A stretch of DNA of 64,000 nt, from NCBI GenBank assembly GCA_037783415.1, contig JAZGTN010000177.1:620001-684000 (forward strand), written 5' to 3'. Both the position numbers and the translations under genes were made by a program. Under the pieces are notes generated by a model. The model ran no database searches, was not told the origin of the DNA, and was given only the letters and a program-made list of their open reading frames with translations. The stretch's first letter is position 1. Every line of letters starts with the position of its first letter. This stretch comes from Leptasterias polaris. Lineage: Eukaryota; Echinodermata; Asteroidea; Forcipulatida; Asteriidae. Shown piece after piece: positions 56,986 to 64,000 of the stretch.

Positions 56986-57549
56986 GATGTATGGTGGAGC
57001 TTGCTATAATTACATCACACCACTGGGGGAAAATATTTGCATATATTGCAATTGCTTCAACTCTGAAACAAAAAGCCATTACTGGCTGCACACAATCCAG
57101 ATCTCAATCCTGATGATAGGCTTCTCAACACAGTAAGCATGGTAAGCCCACAAATAAACAATGTTATTGTATCAGCAAATTAACAGAAATACTGATGCAA
57201 TGATGATGCATAAGGTTGAACAAAATGCATCTTACAGTCTGCACTTCTTTTATCATTTGTAAACACAATTATGGCTTGCATGTTAACAATGTATAGAAGG
57301 AAATTTATACAGTAAATCAGCAGAGTAGTGACAGAACCACATACAGGACACAGGTACACAGATGAAGGTGTATACAATGTGTGGTTCTCAGGAGTAATTA
57401 TTTTTTCAAACATTAATCTTTTAACTGATCATGTCATCATGACGTCAGGACAAATGTGTCGTCTCCATATTGAGGTTTAAATGATATACAATCATTGTAA
57501 ATATATATAATTGGAAAGGTCTTCAAAATAGATGTTCAATTTGGTTGCA

Positions 57550-57988
57550 TGTAGGTCGTGAACGAGCCCCTGTTTGGTTTCTCCCTATTGTTGTTTCTGT
57601 GTTCATTGTGTTTGTTGGTCATGCGTGGGGCAGCATGCTTCCGAGCAACAGTAATTTAGTTTACTTTTGTTACCCCTGACCCGCATGATTTGTCCTTGTT
57701 TTTATCCCTTCTGGTTGTCCTTCCCATTTGGTTTTGTTCCCCTCCTGCATGCTCTGCCCTCAGTCGCCCTCATATATTTTATATATTTTATATATTTTTT
57801 GTTTTTGCTTTTATTTTCTTATTTATTTAATTTTATTTATTAATTAAATTTTATTTTTCAAATTTTGTATTTATTTTCCTTATTACTTGCTTTTTTATAA
57901 CTGTTTTTCCGTTAATGTTCTTTCTTGTGCTATTGTAACTTTGGTTTGTTGTTTGTTTTGGTCGAATAAATAATAATAAAATAATAAT
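57550..57988 (+). mobile_element. Probable LINE 3' end with AAT-microsatellite tail
   Basis: The stretch begins AACGAGCCCCTGTTTGG, runs through T-rich text with TTATTTATTTAATTTTATTT and ends GTTTTGGTCGAATAAATAAT followed by (AAT)n and poly-A-like sequence. Such a 3' tail is typical of LINE or SINE ends. No protein-coding part is left, so the class is inferred only from the tail. Confidence 0.4.
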
Positions 57989-58498
57989 AATAAAAAACCT
58001 AAACATACGCTACACAGTGTGTGACCCCAATTGACCTTGACTTCCGGTTCAAAACTTATGTTTGAAAATTTCAAAAAATCATACTTATAATTTCTTCACA
58101 ATTGTACAGATTGTAGGTTTTTGAGCCTGTTCAAACTTTTGCACAGAGATAACAAGACTCCTGGTTGAATTGGACATTGAAGCCCACGTAGGATTGACCC
58201 ACATTTAAACCGGATACATTTTAATTGCATACATTATCTGTACATGTACTGTAATGAATAGCTCAATGCAAAATCTGCATATCTATGACTGATGCACATG
58301 ACTGTTTATTGTGCCTATAGGGTTCAAAGTCCACAAAGCCCGATTTGGTATTTAGGCTTCTTTTGTTTACATGTAGCCATCCACGCAAACCCTAAATGTG
58401 ATGGTGCAGCTGAGATGCAATGATGCAATATTAGTGATGAGATGAACTGCGCAACGACAAGATCAAGGTGGACATTCCCGAGTCAGAAAAGCATACAT

Positions 58499-58650
58499 AG
58501 TTTACCCAACAATCGTTTCGGCTTAATTCAATGGGCCGACCAACAGATGAAATTTTGAATTACAGCATTAAATTTGTTATTATCTTCTTTTTTTCCGAAG
58601 ATAATCAAACTTTTGCACATTTCAATCAGTATAAGGAGTACAATTTAATT
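58499..58650 (+). repeat. Left arm of a distant inverted repeat
   Basis: TACCCAACAATCGTTTCGGC through TCAGTATAAGGAGTACAATT matches 61733-61888 in inverse orientation with few differences (a C/G and small A-run changes). The arms are about 3.1 kb apart. Confidence 0.9.
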
Positions 58651-59108
58651 TTTCCTTATCCCCTTTTCAATATGGAAGCCACCCCTGTGCTAACCGAAGC
58701 AAGCACACTGTCCATTTTAACTGTGCTCATGATCATGTGGAACTTCCACTGTCTCTGGCGGCAAAATAATGCACATCTTGCTTTGTACAGTATTTTTTGG
58801 GGTCAGAATATTTTATTTAGTAAGAACAACAAGTCTTAAATAAACAAAAACATATAATTAATTATTAAAAAACCCCATCAACAATTATTTTTGTCAAAGA
58901 AAGGGACAAAACTGGCTTTAATTATTGGATGATGCTTTATACTTTTTAAAATACAAGCCATTGGTTATGCACTGTTATGCAAAGTACATGTACATGTACA
59001 CATAGCATGATGAAACAAACCTATGGTTGATGTATGTGTAAAGTTTCCCTATATCTCTCTGCTGCACACAATTATTTTAAAATGTAGGATTATTTTTCTC
59101 TCTTACAG
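58651..59108. other. No confident gene
   Basis: An open frame on + near 58671-58836 starts ATGGAAGCCACCCC and has a hydrophobic stretch (LSILTVLMIMWNFHCLW) but no known domain or splice support. Confidence 0.3.
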
Positions 59109-59211
59109 CAAAAAATCGATAATGAAATTTCATACGGGACGAACGCGCGCGCGCATGTGTACGCAGTGCATGCAGTACTTGAACTTGTTGCCTGCAGGGA
59201 GGATCGGAGAG
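59109..59211 (+). CDS. Weak candidate exon
   Basis: A strong acceptor TTTTTCTCTCTTACAG is followed by 103 nt to AGAG|GTAAAG. One frame is open: QKIDNEISYGTNARAHVYAV then HAVLELVACREDRR. CG-rich (GCGCGCGCG) within AT-rich surroundings. No neighbouring exon was found and no family is recognised. Confidence 0.25.
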
Positions 59212-60715
59212 GTAAAGTAAAACATTGTATCAAAACACCAACTAGCCAGCGCGTGAACACCTGGTTGAAATTGTTGCTTATAAAATTATTGTATACCTAG
59301 TTTTTGCAATAGGGTCGATGCCATGCCACAGTTAGTAAAATTGCACAACCGGATTTAACCTAATTTCGCATAATAATAGACATGGACATAGTACGTTACA
59401 CATCCAAAATTGCATACAGCCGATGGACAACATTATTTTTATCTGTTAGTTTTTATAAATTGGGCGCCTTTTCCATCAATTGGAATTGGAGTAATTTTAG
59501 CGCTTCCGTAGCAACAGTGTTGCCATGGAGTATTGCCGGTAACTTTTGATATTATGTATTGCCTGTGGTTGTGACTACAATGAATTTAAACAAAATTATA
59601 GTTATAACAAAATAAATTTCGAGAAATGATTCGCAGACCATCGGTTCCGGGCCAAATTTCATGGCTATGCTATACCATAAGCAATGAATCAGCACTTGCA
59701 GAAGCAGGGAATTCCGCGATTACGTCAAGCGTATTTAACGGGTTAGCAGGGAATTTTTCCTTGTTCGCTTGCGTAGTCCACGTAGCTAGGAATTCTACGC
59801 TTACACACGGCTAGTTAGCGCATAAATTCAGTGCTTGCTCAATAAGCGGAGAATGATCGCAAGCGCAGAATTCGGCGGTAAACAGAGCCATGATATTGGG
59901 CCAGGGCAAGTACCACAATTTGTGTGTACAGCTAGCTGCAGACATAATCGATCCGAGAGAGCGTGATTTTAGACAAGACTTAATTTAAATAAGTTGCGAC
60001 AGGCTGTTTCGTAGTTTGACAGAATACTTGCATTACCGACAAAAATGTTTAGAAAAATAAGTTAAGAGTTGTCAAACTTAGTGTTAAAAGTGTCTGCTAT
60101 TAATTATTTTAATGGGTCGTTTGTAGTTTGTCTGATGTTTGTCCGAATTACAGACGGAAGGTTGGAAATTCGATTTAAAAATCAAATTGTTGTTGTTATT
60201 TAAATAGTAATGACCGAGTGACAAGTTGCCTTTTATTAATTAATTTTGCTCTTAAAATGTTTTCAAGTGGGAAATTTTAGGCAAGGAAGGTCGCTTGATT
60301 ATTTTCTCAATCATATTATTTAATGTTGTTCCACAAGCGCCACCTTTACTCATTGTTATAAACTTATTTATTATTCGTGTTGCGTCGCAATATTCATATA
60401 CAAACATGTGACCGTTCGTTGGTTAAAAGGTTGGTCAAATATTTGGCCGATCGCCAGAAAATTTGAATTAAAGCATTGTTGGTTTGGGGGAGTTTTCTGA
60501 GGTTTTGTCGTTAATATATTTGAGAAAGCTATAAGTTTAAGTTTAAGTATAAGTTTTCATTTCAAGTTATTGAACAAAAATACGTCACTGGTAAGTGAAT
60601 CTAAAAACTAAATGTTGTCCATCAGCCGTATTCCGTGCCATATGCGAAATTATGTTAAATCGGGTCATGCAAGTTACTGCGACATTTACATAACCTTATA
60701 CAATGATAGCCTTAA
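59212..60715. other. Non-coding, no feature recognised
   Basis: AT-rich. Between 59625 and 59900 a more CG-rich stretch has several GGAATTC-type motifs (GGGAATTCCGCGATTAC, GGAATTCTACGC, CAGAATTCGGCG), perhaps part of an unknown element. Confidence 0.35.
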
Positions 60716-60719
60716 AAAA

Positions 60720-61500
60720 AAAAAATAGATTTCAACAATTTTTTTTTATTCCCTGTAAATTTTTCGGTTTTCCTCGAAGTTGATCCCCCAAGTTTTTACG
60801 TCTTATGTCTATTACGTTTATACCTGCTAGAGTTTCCAAAAGTGATTGACACTTCGGTTGTACTGCTCTCAAACGGACTGGTAAACATGGTTCAGCTTCA
60901 AAGAAACGTTATTCCTTTGTGATGCCGCTGCCGCTGGATATTGGAATTTCTTTAATGTACATGTAACAAGCCTTTCAAATAAATCGGCAGATGCCGTCCA
61001 AGTAAAGACATCATTGGTCGATTCTTATTTTTTTAATTATTCCTTATCTTAGTATCAGGGTAACCTGTTCACAAACAATGTGGTCTCCCACGGGGCCCTG
61101 AGTATTAAAAGAACACCAAGAAAAGAATCAAGTAGAATAAAAACGTAAATTAAAAGGAGCAAGTGGATCGCACTCCGTCATTGGTTACACAAAATGACAA
61201 ATGCCGCATCACATTGACACTGATTTCTTGCCCTGCCTAGCAACAGTGTTGCCAAGGTATCCGTGGCCACGGTAGTCGTTTGTGACTGGCTTTCGTTTCA
61301 AGAGCCATGCTATTATTATTCAATCAACTTTCGTTCAGGTATAGTGCGACTTATTGTATCATATTCCACAAGTTCTTTGAAAACAAATTAGACTGTTTAC
61401 TTCAATAACAACTTGTCGACACGCAACAAGACACAAGACGCAACAAGAAGTATGTTTACTTCTGAATATTTTCTCACGTAGCGGCAACGCAACACAAAAT
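60720..61500 (+). repeat. Duplicated segment, copy 1
   Basis: Phrases shared with copy 2 (62110-63360): TATTCCCTGTAAATTTTTCG, CTCAAACGGACTGGTAAACA, AACAAGCCTTTCAAATAAAT, AAAGGAGCAAGTGGATCGCA, TTCCACAAGTTCTTTGAAAA and ATATTTTCTCACGTAGCGGC. Identity is high in these blocks with short unmatched spacers. Confidence 0.85.
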
Positions 61501-61621
61501 ATTAAGTGCAAGCAGAGTTTATTTTGGGGCAAGTGTGTTTAGTTGTGGCTGCCGAACAATCCAGACCCGATTCAGCCGTTCATGAGGTAGAGATCAATTA
61601 ATGCAAAATGTATTAGACATA

Positions 61622-61735
61622 ACACGTGTATCGGCCGTAACTTAATAAATAGTTTCGTTCTCTTACTTTTAATAAATACTTTAATGCCGCTACTCCAATC
61701 TTATTGATCACCTTATACCAAAAATATTTTTCACT
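61622..61735. repeat. Direct repeat block, copy 1
   Basis: ATCGGCCGTAACTTAATAAA through CCAAAAATATTTTTCAC, repeated at 62786-62903 with a ~5-bp insertion (CAACG region) in the second copy. In copy 1 it follows the TTCCACAAGTTC block; in copy 2 it precedes it. Confidence 0.9.
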
Positions 61736-61888
61736 TAAAATTAAATTGTACTCTTTATACTGATTGAAATGTGCAAAAGTTTGATTATCTTCGGAAAAAA
61801 AAAAAGATAATAACAAATTTAATGCTGTAATTCAAAATTTCATCTGTTGGTCGGCGCATTGAATTAAGCCGAAACGATTGTTGGGTAA
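61733..61888 (-). repeat. Right arm of the distant inverted repeat
   Basis: Inverse of 58499-58650. It follows directly after the direct-repeat block at 61622-61735. Confidence 0.9.
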
Positions 61889-62109
61889 AATCTGTCTTTT
61901 ATGTGGAAATTGTTACAGAAGTGTTCCTGAGAGGAGAGTTGAGAAAATAATAGTCTGGATGTTTCGAACACTGTTCAAGTAATGTCACAATGTCTTCAAC
62001 TGATGCATAACTTAATTCGAACTTTCGTTTGTTTTTTACTTGATTGAACTTGGAATCGAGATTATTTTATTTTTTTAAAAAGTATTCACGATCATTAGGC
62101 CTACATGTT

Positions 62110-63360
62110 TGAGCCTCAATTATTTAGCAATCATTCTTTTTTTATTCCCTGGGAAATTATTCCCTGTGAAATTATTCCCTGGAAGTTACCTTTTCTGTTT
62201 TCTCTCGAATTGATCCCCTCAAGTGTTTAGTCTTAAAAAACTGGCCATGTCTATTTAATTTATCCCCGCTAGATTGTCAGTGATTGTTACCTCGGTTGCC
62301 GCGCTCAAACGGACTGTTAAACATGGTTCTTGGAATTTCTTTATTGTAACAAGCCTTTCAAATAAATCAGCCGATGCTGTCCGAGTAAAGACGGGCTTAA
62401 CTAGATTTTTATTTATTTTTTAATTCCTTTCTTTTATCAGGGTAACCCGAGAAAAGAGAAAACACAAAGAAAAGAAACAAGTGAAATAAAAACATAAATT
62501 AAAAAGGAGCAAGTGGATCGCACTTCCGTCATTGGTTGAAGGCCAATTAAAAGAGTAAAGAATTTCTCGTCCGGACTTTTAAAAAAAAGAGAGGAGGCAG
62601 CACTTTACTATTTAATTACTATTTTTCAATGTTTAGCTACTTATTCCAAGATGGTAGCCAGGCTAAAATATGGCTGGCCAAGGTATATTTATTCACAGAT
62701 GTTGTGCTATTTGAGTATACTGATGCAATTTATGATAAAACAAATTATTTGTAGGACCCTTCAATTTATGAAGACATAACAGTAACACATGTATCGGCCG
62801 TAACTTAATAAATAGTTTCGTTCTCTTACTTTTAATAAATTCAACGACTTTAAAGCCGCTACTCCAATCTTATTGATCACCTTATACCAAAAATATTTTT
62901 CACAAGTTGATGACATTCCATGTTTTCCGTGCGCGGCTTCAGAGACTGCAAACTGATTTTGCGTGAAGGGTTTCAATGGTTATTCAAAATACATATATTG
63001 CAGGCATAACAACAAAATAAAATATTAAATTAAATTATGGATTATGCCGGTCCTGTAAACAGCACTTGTATTCAAGAAGCATAAAACTAGTGTAACCCCT
63101 TGATAAATGTAGTCATTGACAAAAGGAACAACTTGAAATTGAAGTTTGTACGTAAAAAGAAAATTCTTAAAACTTTTCCATTGACTTATTGTTTACATTC
63201 CACAAGTTCTTTCAAAACAAATTAGAATATTTACTTGCAATAACAAATTACATCTATTTGTCGACACGCAACAAGACGCAACAAGACGCAACAATAGGCT
63301 TATACTTCTGAATATTTTCTCACGTAGCGGCAACGCTACACAAGACATGCTAAAAAACAT
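62110..63360 (+). repeat. Duplicated segment, copy 2 (re-ordered)
   Basis: Same phrases as at 60720-61500 but with the block ATCGGCCGTAACTTAATAAA (62793) placed between AAAGGAGCAAGTGGATCGCA (62502) and TTCCACAAGTTCTTTCAAAA (63200). TATTCCCTG is tripled (62150-62185). Spacing to copy 1 therefore varies from about 1.16 to 1.83 kb. Confidence 0.85.
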
Positions 63361-64000
63361 TCCACTAAAGTGTTCTATACAAGTGCAAAGTCTGGTTGCG
63401 GCCCAGCTTTATTGCTGAACAGTGAGGATCGTCTGTGTAGGCGAGAATCAGACACGGACGTCCATTTAGCTTCCACGTGGCCGGATTAGCGACTCCAGTG
63501 TATGTATGTGTTTAGTCAGTACATGCAGCCTTGCCATAAAACCGCATCGCATTCGATGATTGATCGATGTATGATCTCGGCAAACAAAATCATGGAAATT
63601 ATTGCAGCCCAAGTTTGTATTTCTTTTCGGGTTAATCTAAGATCTGAATTGTCATTCTGAAACTTGGCAACGAAAAAGGAGGAACTGATGGTTTGAATGG
63701 AAAGTGAAAAACCTTGGACATTATTATTGGGCCTAGCCTATCCTACCGAGAGTCTAACCATAGATGAAGTCTCCGCTTGGAAAATAGGACTGCCGTTTTC
63801 AGCGTAACGGTACAGATCTAAATTCGTTTTCTCAAACAAGAATAAAAGAAGAAAACAGGTATTTTTGAGTTCTAGATAAATGTTGGACAAATTTCTTCAC
63901 ATGAAATAATAGTTGGCTACTTCTTTTTTGGTGCAATGTATTGGGTATAAAAACGCCAACACAATATTGTTATCAGCATGATCTCCACACACTCCTTGTC
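63361..64000. other. Non-coding to the window end
   Basis: No recognised gene, RNA or repeat. Confidence 0.4.

Noticed and set aside
58531..58839. Membrane protein gene with a hydrophobic segment
   Set aside because: Part of the open frame lies in the inverted-repeat arm. There is no domain and no splice or homology support.
60720..63360. LTRs of a non-autonomous retrotransposon
   Set aside because: The two copies differ in internal order and no TG...CA ends, primer-binding site or polypurine tract were seen.

Overview
The window is animal nuclear DNA, AT-rich and dominated by transposable elements and tandem repeats. A LIPT2 gene with a spliceosomal intron, GT/AG-bounded exons of a second gene, and the mix of elements (DIRS1-like, Mag/SURL-like Ty3/gypsy, several LINE types, tRNA-derived SINEs, hAT-like elements) point to a marine invertebrate deuterostome. 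An echinoderm such as a sea star is my best guess, supported by the frequent TACATGTACATG strings and the repeat types, but the species cannot be proved from this sequence.

Layout. 0-3.8 kb: a decayed DIRS1-like element on + (gag with zinc knuckle, RT, RNase H, methyltransferase-like domain, start of the tyrosine recombinase). Its gag appears split by a precise 261-bp intron, and its recombinase ends at a 469-bp foldback built of GC-rich NotI-type palindromes. 4.4-4.9 kb: a ~195-bp tandem repeat. 5.7-7.9 kb: a terminal-inverted-repeat (TIR) element carrying one splice-bounded exon. 9.7-13.3 kb: tRNA-derived SINEs, one holding a hairpin insertion and one nested in a large TIR element. 14.5-18 kb: dispersed repeats and a possible terminal exon. 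18.7-26.6 kb: three decayed retroelements on the minus strand (LINE, gypsy, LINE).

27.5-30.8 kb holds the only complete cellular gene, LIPT2 (two exons, +), the mitochondrial octanoyltransferase that starts protein lipoylation. 28-34.5 kb carries a repeat family rich in ACTTCCGG palindromes and TGACGTCA-like sites, then a SINE. 35.3-38.6 kb has more repeats and a TIR element with GAGACC-rich ends.

40.1-55.1 kb: five or more exons of an unidentified minus-strand gene with matching splice phases. Its introns hold a 37-bp satellite, a 38-bp satellite interrupted by an open 5'-truncated LINE, 31-, 27- and 49-bp minisatellites, a nested 195-bp expansion and TIR elements. Just upstream is a hAT-like element with a perfect 8-bp target-site duplication. 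56-64 kb: LINE remnants and a set of inverted, duplicated and re-ordered segments without a confident gene.

There is no operon logic here. LIPT2 and the unidentified gene are independent genes in a repeat-rich landscape. The points most worth checking are the DIRS intron, the NotI-palindrome foldback, the identity of the minus-strand gene and the LINE-in-satellite insertion.
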